A DNA stretch of 7,208 nt from assembly GCA_937886325.1 (NCBI GenBank), contig CALABV010000164.1, forward strand, positions 1 through 7,208. Direction: 5' to 3'. The position numbers and the translations under genes were made by a program. Shown here piece after piece: positions 1-5,174 of this stretch. The stretch comes from an uncultured Geobacter sp. GTDB taxonomy: Bacteria > Desulfobacterota > Desulfuromonadia > Geobacterales > Geobacteraceae. Position 1 is the stretch's first letter, and each line of letters begins with the position of its first letter. A model generated the notes under the pieces. It was given only the letters and a program-made list of their open reading frames with translations, did no database searches and was not told the DNA's origin.

Positions 1-54
1 GGGCTCATAGCCGGCATGGCGGTGATGGCGGTCAGTCTGCTGCTGTTCCTGTAA
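1..54 (+). CDS. C-terminal end of a membrane protein (partial)
   Basis: The window opens inside a reading frame of 17 codons followed by TAA at 52-54. The visible peptide (GLIAGMAVMAVSLLLFL) is entirely hydrophobic or small residues and looks like a C-terminal transmembrane helix. The family cannot be named from so little. A ZIP-like metal permease or another small transporter is possible, but that is only an impression. The downstream promoter at 105-136 suggests that a new transcription unit begins after this gene. No strong terminator separates the two; only a weak AACAA/TTGTT hairpin is visible near 62-77. Confidence 0.6.
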   Translation, partial: GLIAGMAVMAVSLLLFL

Positions 55-88
55 TTAATGAAACAACCCCTTTTGTTCGTTGAAAATA

Positions 89-98
89 TCCGCGGAAA
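89..98. promoter_or_regulatory. Palindromic operator candidate next to the promoter
   Basis: TCCGCGGAAA contains the 8-base palindrome TCCGCGGA and sits just 5' of the -35 box at 105. The same ten bases recur at 5113-5122, upstream of rnfC. The position suits a regulator-binding site. However, the core CCGCGG also occurs several times inside genes of this window (for example near 1163, 2287, 4104 and 5683), so chance is a serious alternative. Confidence 0.2.
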
Positions 99-104
99 AA
101 ATAC

Positions 105-136
105 TTGACATTTCGTTATGTCGTGGTCTATATAAT
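105..136 (+). promoter_or_regulatory. Sigma-70-type promoter
   Basis: A perfect -35 box, TTGACA (105-110), is followed by TATATAAT (129-136). Read as TATATA at 129-134 the spacer is 18 bases; read as TATAAT at 131-136 it is 20. The surroundings are AT-rich. Transcription should start around 140-145 and first run into the structured RNA and terminator ending near 316. This is the only convincing promoter seen in the first 1000 bases. Confidence 0.7.
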
Positions 137-141
137 GCCTC

Positions 142-316
142 ACAATTTTATCCATTAATGTACAACTCCGACCCGCCTTCCCTACGGCGTATGCTATGGG
201 AGCCGGGCTGTGGGCGCCGCCGGAAACAGCGTCGCCTCCCGCGTTTGGAAAGGAGTAAACATTGCGAGGTCGATAAACGGCCGACGGATGTTTATATCCG
301 TCGGCCGTTTGTTTTT
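142..316 (+). ncRNA. Structured leader RNA or small RNA of unknown class
   Basis: Between the promoter and the strong terminator lie about 130 GC-rich bases with no convincing gene but good nested pairing. A closing helix pairs ACTCC (165-169) with GGAGT (252-256). A first arm pairs CGCC (174-177) with GGCG (186-189). A second arm pairs GGGAG (198-202) with CTCCC (236-240) and continues as GCTGT (207-211) with ACAGC (226-230). Together these make a three-way junction. The arrangement promoter, folded RNA, terminator, then a small gene at 388 is typical of a transcription-attenuating riboswitch or leader; an independent small RNA of about 170 bases is the alternative. I could not match it to a known class. 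A Shine-Dalgarno-like AAGGAG (250-255) is largely buried in the closing helix and is followed by ATT, not by a normal start codon. Confidence 0.5.
275..316 (+). terminator. Strong intrinsic terminator of the leader RNA
   Basis: AAACGGCCGACGGAT (275-289) pairs perfectly with ATCCGTCGGCCGTTT (296-310), giving 15 bp around a 6-base loop. A T-rich tail follows (308-316, interrupted by one G). Full read-through would reach the small gene at 388. Confidence 0.85.
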
Positions 317-387
317 ACCGGCAGACCGACCAATTCGAATCAGATGGCATACTTTGCGGATATTTCCTGTTATTGCGTGGAAGGGTT

Positions 388-531
388 ATGGAAAAACAAG
401 AAAAAATAGTTGAACTTTTGAATGAACTAAAAAAAAAACAGTTTACCGGTTTCATAAGAATTAATTTCAGCCAGGGCGGTATAACCAGAATAGAGAAGAA
501 CGAGGAAATTTTGAAGAAAACAAAGACATAA
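388..531 (+). CDS. Small DUF2292/YezD-like protein
   Basis: This is a 47-residue protein starting at ATG 388, with GGAAGG (379-384) just upstream as the ribosome-binding site, and ending at TAA 529-531. An N-terminal charged helix (about residues 1-17, rich in E, K and L) is followed by FTGFIRINFSQGGITRIEK (about residues 19-37), then a charged tail. The pattern short helix, G-[FS]-[IV]-x-[IV], then GG-I-x-x-I-E-K matches my memory of the DUF2292 (YezD) family, whose members are about 45-60 residues and are thought to be linked to sulfur or anaerobic metabolism. No biochemical role is established that I can state. It is AT-rich compared with the genes downstream, lies 70 bases after the terminator of the leader RNA, and is followed 26 bases later by the first copy of the duplicated RNA motif. 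Family assignment is by pattern only. Confidence 0.65.
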   Translation: MEKQEKIVELLNELKKKQFTGFIRINFSQGGITRIEKNEEILKKTKT

Positions 532-557
532 GTAAATCTAAAGAGATTGTTTGACGG

Positions 558-590
558 CTGGTCCTTTGCTGACCGTAGATACGGATCCAG
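558..590 (+). promoter_or_regulatory. Riboswitch-like RNA motif, copy 1
   Basis: The core TGGTCCTTTGCTGACCGT (559-576) is identical to 862-879. It folds as an outer helix CTGG (558-561) with CCAG (587-590) and an inner hairpin CCGT (573-576) with ACGG (581-584) around the loop AGAT. The result is a strongly asymmetric internal loop holding TCCTTTGCTGA on the 5' side. A competing pairing, GGTCC (560-564) with GGATC (583-587) including a G-U pair, is possible and could be a switch. The motif abuts an intrinsic terminator. No convincing gene follows within 220 bases, so this copy may act in tandem with copy 2, end the small-gene transcript, or be left over from a lost gene. A cation (Na+) riboswitch is my leading guess, made from context. 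Confidence 0.5.
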
Positions 591-633
591 AAAGCCCAAG
601 ATAAACGCGTGATGGTGTTTACTTGGGCTTTTT
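591..633 (+). terminator. Intrinsic terminator attached to motif copy 1
   Basis: AAAGCCCAAG (591-600) pairs with CTTGGGCTTT (622-631). The stem continues, past one bulged A, as TAAAC (602-606) with GTTTA (617-621) around a 10-base loop. The T run covers 629-633. The terminator starts on the base after the motif's outer helix. Confidence 0.85.
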
Positions 634-860
634 ATTTATGCTAATAAATTTTTATTTAAAACAAATATATAGTGACGTGCTGATACACGAATCAGACATC
701 GTAAGGCATTGAGTGTTGTTTAAAGTTGTGAACCTCTCACGGTAATAAGATGTGACAAAACAAAGGTGACGGATCTACCGTCTTCCATAGCTTCGATAGG
801 AATCAGATAACAAATTCCGTGCAATGTCATAAAGCCGGAATTCAGTAAACAGTGTATATA
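634..860. other. AT-rich spacer between the two RNA motif copies
   Basis: No convincing gene is seen in these 227 bases. Small hairpins are present: GACGG (768-772) with CCGTC (778-782), and AATTCCG with CGGAATT around 814-842. On the - strand an open frame of 36 codons (830 down to 720) has a plausible amino-acid mix but no ribosome-binding site. On the + strand a 24-codon frame from ATG 638 is also unsupported. No good promoter could be found here. The stretch may be a degraded gene once controlled by copy 1, or an untranslated part of one long leader. Confidence 0.4.
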
Positions 861-894
861 TTGGTCCTTTGCTGACCGTCAATGACGGACCCAG
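861..894 (+). promoter_or_regulatory. Riboswitch-like RNA motif, copy 2 (antiporter leader)
   Basis: This is the second copy of the motif, again with TGGTCCTTTGCTGACCGT (862-879) and then ACGGACCCAG (885-894). The outer helix TTGG (861-864) with CCAG (891-894) uses one U-A pair in place of the C-G of copy 1. The inner hairpin CCGTC (876-880) pairs with GACGG (884-888) around AAT, one pair longer than in copy 1. The competing pairing GGTCC (863-867) with GGACC (887-891) is a full 5-bp match here. The motif runs directly into a terminator, and the antiporter start codon lies 72 bases beyond the T run. That is the layout of a transcription-attenuating riboswitch. The downstream gene makes Na+ (Na+-I class, formerly the DUF1646 motif) the first ligand to test. 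The identity is inference. Confidence 0.55.
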
Positions 895-938
895 AAAGCC
901 CGAGTAACGATCCTTCCGGTGATTGCTCGGGCTTTTTT
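895..938 (+). terminator. Intrinsic terminator attached to motif copy 2
   Basis: AAAGCCCGAG (895-904) pairs with CTCGGGCTTT (926-935), and T residues run through 938. Inside the loop CGATC (908-912) can pair with GATTG (921-925). Compared with copy 1, the ninth base pair (A-T next to the end, seen as AAG/CTT against GAG/CTC) has changed on both strands, which supports a conserved stem rather than chance. It lies between the motif and the antiporter gene, so its formation would switch that gene off. Confidence 0.85.
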
Positions 939-1009
939 GTGCCTGATGCCGGTGAAAAAAAGATTGGGGCGATGTGATCAGACAACATGAGAATGAGGAG
1001 AGCCATGGT

Positions 1010-2545
1010 ATGAAGAAAATGGTGGCGGTCTGTCTTGTAGCACTTCTATCCGTAATGCTTCTGATGCCGTTCGCGGCCGGCGCGAGCGGGGTTTCAATCA
1101 GTCATGCCGGGGAGGCGTCAGCGGCGGCGCCTGCCGCTCTCCCCGCCCTGCACGGTTTGCAGGCCGCGGGGCACGGGGATCTCGGGACCATGTTGCCGCT
1201 GTGGGCGGTTATCCCCTTTGCCGGGATACTGCTGTCCATCGCCCTGTTCCCTCTGTTTGCCCCCAATTTCTGGCACCACCACTTTCCCAAAATCTCACTT
1301 GCATGGGCGCTTTCGTTCGCCGTGCCCTTTCTGTTCGTCTTCAAGGCTGATGCGCTACACGAAATCCTCCATATCTATATAATCGACTATGTGCCGTTCA
1401 TCATCCTGCTCGGAGGGCTGTTCACCGTCGCCGGCGGCATCTATGTCAAGGGGACGCTCAAGGGTTCTCCGGCGATCAACTGCATGATGCTGATCATCGG
1501 GACGGTGCTTGCTTCGTGGATTGGGACCACCGGCGCCGCGATGGTTCTCATCCGGCCGCTGCTCCGTTCCATTGCCTGGCGGAAGCACAAGGTCCATACC
1601 ATCGTCTTCTTCATATTCCTCGTCTGCAACATCGGCGGTGCGCTGACACCCCTGGGCGACCCTCCGCTTTTTCTCGGCTTCCTCCACGGCGTACCCTTTT
1701 TCTGGACAATGAAGGCTATCCCTGCAATGGCGTTCGTCAGCGTTATTCTCCTGCTGGTCTACTTTGCCCTGGACACCTTTTTCTATCGTAAAGAGGACCT
1801 GTCCGCCATCAATGACGGCGAGAAGGAACCGCTCAGGATCGAAGGGATGCACAATTTCCTCTTCCTCGGCGGCATCGTCGGCGCCGTTCTCCTCAGCGGG
1901 CTGGTCGAGATGGGAGAGATCAGCATTCTCGGAACGCACCAATCCCTGCAGAACCTGGTCAAGGACGCAATCATCATCCTCATGGCGGTCCTGTCACTCG
2001 TGACAACCGGAAGGGATATCCGCGAAGACAACCAGTTCAGCTGGGAGCCCATCAAGGAGGTCGCCTACCTGTTCGCTGGCATCTTCATGACAATCATTCC
2101 CGCCCTGGCGATCCTCAAGGCCGGAGAGCACGGTGCGCTCGGCATGCTGGTCAAGGCAGCGGACAAGCCCTCCCATTACTTCTGGCTGTCCGGTATCCTT
2201 TCCAGCTTCCTGGATAACGCTCCCACCTACCTGTCGTATTTCAACACCGCGCTCGGCAAGTTCTTCCCGGGTCAGGCCGAGACAGCCGCGGTGCCTCAGT
2301 TGTGCAGCGCCATATCGATCCCGGGTCGCGAGGCATTCTGCTACAGCGATTACCTGCTGGCCATATCCCTCGGGTCGGTTTTCATGGGCGCCAACACCTA
2401 TATCGGCAATGCTCCCAACTTTATGGTCAAATCAATAGCCGAGGAGACCGGCGTCGCCATGCCGAGCTTTTTCGGCTACATGTTCAAGTATTCAATCCCG
2501 TTTCTCGTTGTGTCGTTCATCATCGTCACCTTTGTGTTTTTCTGA
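1010..2545 (+). CDS. Sodium:proton antiporter, ion-transporter superfamily (NhaD/CitMHS_2-like)
   Basis: This is a 511-residue inner-membrane protein with about 11-12 hydrophobic segments, of the ArsB/NhaD-type ion-transporter superfamily and usually annotated as a Na+:H+ antiporter. ATG 1010 is chosen because GAGGAG (995-1000) sits 9 bases upstream and a clean signal peptide (MKKMVAVCLVALLSV onward, cleavage likely near residue 24-26) follows. An in-frame GTG at 974 would add 12 polar residues. Family-type motifs are NIGGALTPLGDPP (207-219), SFLDNAPTYL (399-408) and ANTYIGNAPN (461-470); the paired Asp/Asn-Pro motifs in the two halves probably line the ion path. A short Ala/His/Gly-rich linker (about 31-58) precedes the first core helix. 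The gene is led by RNA motif copy 2 and its terminator. Twenty-two bases separate it from the next gene, so an operon is likely. Citrate or another anion as substrate cannot be excluded from sequence alone. Confidence 0.8.
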   Translation: MKKMVAVCLVALLSVMLLMPFAAGASGVSISHAGEASAAAPAALPALHGLQAAGHGDLGTMLPLWAVIPFAGILLSIALFPLFAPNFWHHHFPKISLAWALSFAVPFLFVFKADALHEILHIYIIDYVPFIILLGGLFTVAGGIYVKGTLKGSPAINCMMLIIGTVLASWIGTTGAAMVLIRPLLRSIAWRKHKVHTIVFFIFLVCNIGGALTPLGDPPLFLGFLHGVPFFWTMKAIPAMAFVSVILLLVYFALDTFFYRKEDLSAINDGEKEPLRIEGMHNFLFLGGIVGAVLLSGLVEMGEISILGTHQSLQNLVKDAIIILMAVLSLVTTGRDIREDNQFSWEPIKEVAYLFAGIFMTIIPALAILKAGEHGALGMLVKAADKPSHYFWLSGILSSFLDNAPTYLSYFNTALGKFFPGQAETAAVPQLCSAISIPGREAFCYSDYLLAISLGSVFMGANTYIGNAPNFMVKSIAEETGVAMPSFFGYMFKYSIPFLVVSFIIVTFVFF

Positions 2546-2567
2546 ACAAAGAGAAGAGGGTACGGCT

Positions 2568-3446
2568 TTGGTAAGAAAGGTTGTCGAAACCCATGGCGTG
2601 GAGTTCTCGTATGTCGGACGTGATGGGTCCGGACCGGGAACAAAGGCCCTGGACGGCATCAGTCTGAGCATCGAAAAAGGTGAATTCGTGGCCGTAGTGG
2701 GAGGCAACGGCTCCGGGAAAACGACCTTTGCGCGGATGTTGAACGCTTTGTTTGAACCCACGGCCGGCGCCGTTTTCATTGGCGGGATCGAGACGAAGGA
2801 CAAAGAGCGCCTGTGGGAGGTGCGACGCCTCGCGGGCATGGTATTCCAGAATCCGGATAGCCAGATTGTGGGGGCAACGGTGGAGGAGGATGTGGCGTTC
2901 GGTCCGGAAAACCTTGGTCTGGAGCCGGAGGAGATACGCCGGAGGGTTCGGGACGCGCTGCGGCACGTCGGCATGGAGGAGGATGGGGATACCCCGCCGC
3001 ATCTCCTCTCCGGCGGCCGGAAGCAACGAGCTGCGATTGCAGGGGTCATCGCCATGAAGCCGGCGTGCCTGATCCTCGACGAGGCGACCGCCCTGCAGGA
3101 TCCTGTGGCCCGGAAAGACATCATGGAATTGCTTCGCAGGATCAACAGGGAAGAGGGGATGACGGTCATCCATATCACCCATGACATGGAGGAGGCGGCG
3201 CTCGCGGACCGGGTAATCGTCATGGCCGGGGGACAGGTCGCGCTTGACGGTACACCGCGCGAGGTGTTTTCCCGGGTATCCAGACTCAGGGAATTGGGTG
3301 TCCATGCGCCGTACGTCACCGAGTTGTTCGAATTGCTGCGGGAAGAGGGGTTCGAACTCCCCTCCGGCGTTCTTGGCGTGGACGAGGCGGCGTCCGCCCT
3401 GGGGAGAATGCTGACCGGACGTGGATATGCTTTCCATACGCCTTGA
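2568..3446 (+). CDS. ecfA1: ECF transporter ATPase subunit, EcfA1 type
   Basis: This is a 292-residue cytoplasmic ATPase of an energy-coupling-factor importer for vitamins or metals. Walker A GGNGSGKTT is at 45-53, the Q-loop FQNPDSQIVG at 93-102 (the NPDxQ form is typical of EcfA/CbiO), the signature LSGGRKQR at 147-154, Walker B CLILDEA at 167-173 with catalytic Glu172, and the switch His205. A C-terminal extension beyond residue 225 is typical of EcfA. TTG 2568 is chosen as start, with AGAGGG (2555-2560) 7 bases upstream. A longer in-frame start at 2508 would overlap the antiporter gene. Two oddities are Arg instead of the common Gln in the signature, and a D-loop reading ALQD where SALD/SMLD is usual. 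Its end overlaps the next gene by 20 bases, implying coupled translation and assembly as a heterodimer. Confidence 0.88.
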   Translation: MVRKVVETHGVEFSYVGRDGSGPGTKALDGISLSIEKGEFVAVVGGNGSGKTTFARMLNALFEPTAGAVFIGGIETKDKERLWEVRRLAGMVFQNPDSQIVGATVEEDVAFGPENLGLEPEEIRRRVRDALRHVGMEEDGDTPPHLLSGGRKQRAAIAGVIAMKPACLILDEATALQDPVARKDIMELLRRINREEGMTVIHITHDMEEAALADRVIVMAGGQVALDGTPREVFSRVSRLRELGVHAPYVTELFELLREEGFELPSGVLGVDEAASALGRMLTGRGYAFHTP

Positions 3447-4410
3447 AAACCTTTCGTTCTGCTATCAGCAGGGGACTCCTTTCGAAAAAACCGCTCTGCG
3501 AAACATAACGCTCACTATCGAACCCGGGACGTTTCTCGGTGTCGCGGGACTGTCCGGCGCCGGAAAGACGACTCTGCTGCGGCATCTGAGCGGGTTCCTG
3601 AGACCGACCTCCGGCAGGATAACCTTTGACGGCCTCCCGGTGGATGCGCACGGGGCCCGGGACCTGAGAAGGCGGGTGGGACTGGTTTTTCAGCATCCCG
3701 AGGATCAACTGTTCGAGGAGACCGTTTACAAAGATATAGCGTTCGGGTTGTCCGGCGCCGGCGTGAGTCCGGAGGAAGCAGCCGAGCGGGTCAGGGAGGC
3801 GCTCGAAGCGGTCGGGCTCGGTGAAGAGCTTCTCGAAAGGTCTCCCTTCGGGCTGTCGGGAGGCGAGAAGAGGAGGGTCGCCATTGCCGGGGTCATGGTG
3901 ATGAAACCATCCGTCCTTGTTCTGGACGAGCCGTCCGTCGGCCTGGACCCGCGCGGCCGGGGGGAGATCCTGGACCATATCGCACGGATGCGCAGGAAGC
4001 GGGGTGTAACCGTTGTTCTGGCGACGCATGATATGGAGCAAATGGCGCGATATGCCGAGAAGGTGGTTGTCCTGAAAGGCGGGAGCATCGTATCTGAGGG
4101 TACCCCGCGGGAGGTTTTCAGGGATGCCGGCGCCCTTGAGAGCGCCGGTTTGGAGCCTCCCCGGATCACCCGCCTCATGATGAAGCTGAAAAAAGCGCTG
4201 CCGGATATAGATGACGGAATAGGTACCGTTGAGGAAGCCGCGGAAGAAATAAAGAGGGTATATCGCGGGAAAGGGTGCGGGTGGAGACGGCATGATACGA
4301 GACATGCTCATGGGCAGATATGTTCCCGGCAGTTCGATTCTTCACCGGTCGGACCCGAGGATGAAGATACTGCTGGCGGCCGTCTTTATGACGCTTGTAT
4401 TTCTTGCTGA
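3427..4410 (+). CDS. ecfA2: ECF transporter ATPase subunit, EcfA2 type, with an extended C-terminal tail
   Basis: This is a 327-residue ATPase partner of EcfA1. Walker A GLSGAGKTT is at 41-49, the Q-loop FQHPEDQLF at 88-96, the signature LSGGEKRR at 143-150, Walker B VLVLDEP at 163-169 with Glu168, the D-loop GLD at 172-174 and the switch His201. Unlike EcfA1, its motifs are canonical. ATG 3427 is preferred; GTG 3421 is an in-frame alternative, and neither has a strong ribosome-binding site, which suits translational coupling with ecfA1. EcfA proteins are usually near 280-290 residues. Here the frame runs on for about 40 further residues, and its last 119 bases overlap the start of ecfT. The tail (from about residue 281) is rich in Cys, Arg and His and looks like out-of-frame translation. 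A late frameshift or an assembly error is possible. Confidence 0.87.
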   Translation: MLSIRLENLSFCYQQGTPFEKTALRNITLTIEPGTFLGVAGLSGAGKTTLLRHLSGFLRPTSGRITFDGLPVDAHGARDLRRRVGLVFQHPEDQLFEETVYKDIAFGLSGAGVSPEEAAERVREALEAVGLGEELLERSPFGLSGGEKRRVAIAGVMVMKPSVLVLDEPSVGLDPRGRGEILDHIARMRRKRGVTVVLATHDMEQMARYAEKVVVLKGGSIVSEGTPREVFRDAGALESAGLEPPRITRLMMKLKKALPDIDDGIGTVEEAAEEIKRVYRGKGCGWRRHDTRHAHGQICSRQFDSSPVGPEDEDTAGGRLYDACISC

Positions 4411-5095
4411 CGCATATTCGTCGTTCCTGCTGCTCATTGTCTTCTCCGTTACGGCGGCGTGTGTGGCGGGCAGGCCTCTCGGGCATTCCGTGAAAGGACT
4501 CAAGCCGTTCCTGTTCATCACTTTGTTCACCGTGGCGCTGAATACAGTTGCCGTTTCGGGTATGTCCCAGGACGGATCGGGTTGTTTCAGCAGTGTCATT
4601 CGGGAGGGAGTCGTTCTTTCCATACAGATAGTCCTGAGGCTTTTTCTGCTCCTGACAGGAGCTTCCCTGCTCACGTCCACCACGACCCCCGTGTCCCTCA
4701 TGGACGGCCTGGAGGCCATGCTGAAACCCTTGAAAAGATTTCATGTGCCTGTTCACGAGGCCGCAACGGTGATGGCCATGGCGCTGCGGTTTATCCCGGT
4801 GCTCCTCGAGGAGGCGGAAAGAATATATCAGGCCCAGGCATCGCGGAGCGCGGTTTTCGACTCCGGCAATCCCCTGAAGAGGGCGGGACGGTGCGTGCCG
4901 GTCCTCGTGCCTCTGTTCGTGGGCGCCTTCAGACGCGCGGACGAGCTGGCAACGGCCATGGAATCGAGATGTTACCGGGGAAGCGGTGGTAGAACCAGGA
5001 TGAGGCGGCTCTCGTTCTCCCGTGCGGACAGCCTGTGTGCGTCTACCATGCTGACCCTGACAGCAGCCTTTGTCTGTATCGAGTACGTGATGTGA
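4292..5095 (+). CDS. ecfT: ECF transporter transmembrane coupling subunit EcfT
   Basis: This is a 267-residue membrane protein that links the two ATPases to a substrate-binding S component. The N terminus (GRYVPGSSILHRSDPRMKIL, 8-27) matches the conserved G-x-Y-x-PG-x-S-x-LH-x-x-DPR-x-K pattern of EcfT/CbiQ, which fixes the start at ATG 4292. A ribosome-binding site, GGTGGAG (4280-4286), ends 5 bases upstream. Hydrophobic stretches lie near 25-58, 68-88, 106-128 and 246-264. The long cytoplasmic coupling region (about 136-235) carries the two short motifs that dock on the ATPases: AQASRSAVF (181-189) and AMESRCYRG (222-230). The usual Ala-Arg-Gly of each is changed (SRS and SRC) while the Arg is kept. 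No S component or CbiM/CbiN is present nearby, so the substrate is unknown; the module probably serves S components encoded elsewhere. Confidence 0.87.
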   Translation: MIRDMLMGRYVPGSSILHRSDPRMKILLAAVFMTLVFLADAYSSFLLLIVFSVTAACVAGRPLGHSVKGLKPFLFITLFTVALNTVAVSGMSQDGSGCFSSVIREGVVLSIQIVLRLFLLLTGASLLTSTTTPVSLMDGLEAMLKPLKRFHVPVHEAATVMAMALRFIPVLLEEAERIYQAQASRSAVFDSGNPLKRAGRCVPVLVPLFVGAFRRADELATAMESRCYRGSGGRTRMRRLSFSRADSLCASTMLTLTAAFVCIEYVM

Positions 5096-5110
5096 TGTGG
5101 CAGCGAACCT

Positions 5111-5133
5111 TTTCCGCGGAAACGGAATCCGCG
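5111..5133. promoter_or_regulatory. Palindrome and alternative hairpins upstream of rnfC
   Basis: The 79-base gap between ecfT and rnfC contains the perfect 12-base palindrome TTTCCGCGGAAA (5111-5122). It overlaps a 6-bp hairpin CGCGGA (5115-5120) with TCCGCG (5128-5133), and a competing 5-bp hairpin TTCCG (5112-5116) with CGGAA (5123-5127). No T run follows, so this is not an intrinsic terminator. An operator or an RNA-processing or regulatory hairpin ahead of the rnf genes is possible. Ten of its bases match the site at 89-98. No good promoter was seen in the gap. Confidence 0.25.
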
Positions 5134-5174
5134 CCGGATGCGCGTTATACCAATCAACCGGGAGTTAAGAGAAC

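Noticed and set aside
80..409. Open frame of 109 codons on the + strand across the leader RNA
   Set aside because: It begins inside the promoter region, passes through the structured RNA and terminator, has no ribosome-binding site and no protein-family character.
210..413. Open frame of 67 codons on the + strand through the terminator
   Set aside because: It shares DNA with the 15-bp terminator stem and overlaps the better-supported small gene at 388. Its start lacks a ribosome-binding site.
315..599. Open frame of 94 codons on the - strand
   Set aside because: It is antisense to the DUF2292-like gene and motif copy 1. Its Phe/Ser/Lys-rich sequence is what AT-rich antisense DNA gives.
768..782. 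Hairpin GACGG/CCGTC as a third copy of the duplicated motif
   Set aside because: It lacks the TTTGCTGA internal-loop block, the outer helix and the attached terminator. The resemblance is limited to a few bases.
855..860. TATATA just before motif copy 2 as a promoter
   Set aside because: There is no -35 box at a proper distance, and transcription starting there would remove the 5' half of the motif.
974..1009. GTG 974 as start of the antiporter
   Set aside because: It would put 12 polar residues ahead of a clean signal peptide and has a poorer ribosome-binding site than ATG 1010.
5096..5174. Terminator between ecfT and rnfC
   Set aside because: The hairpins there are short and have no T run, so read-through into rnfC is more likely.
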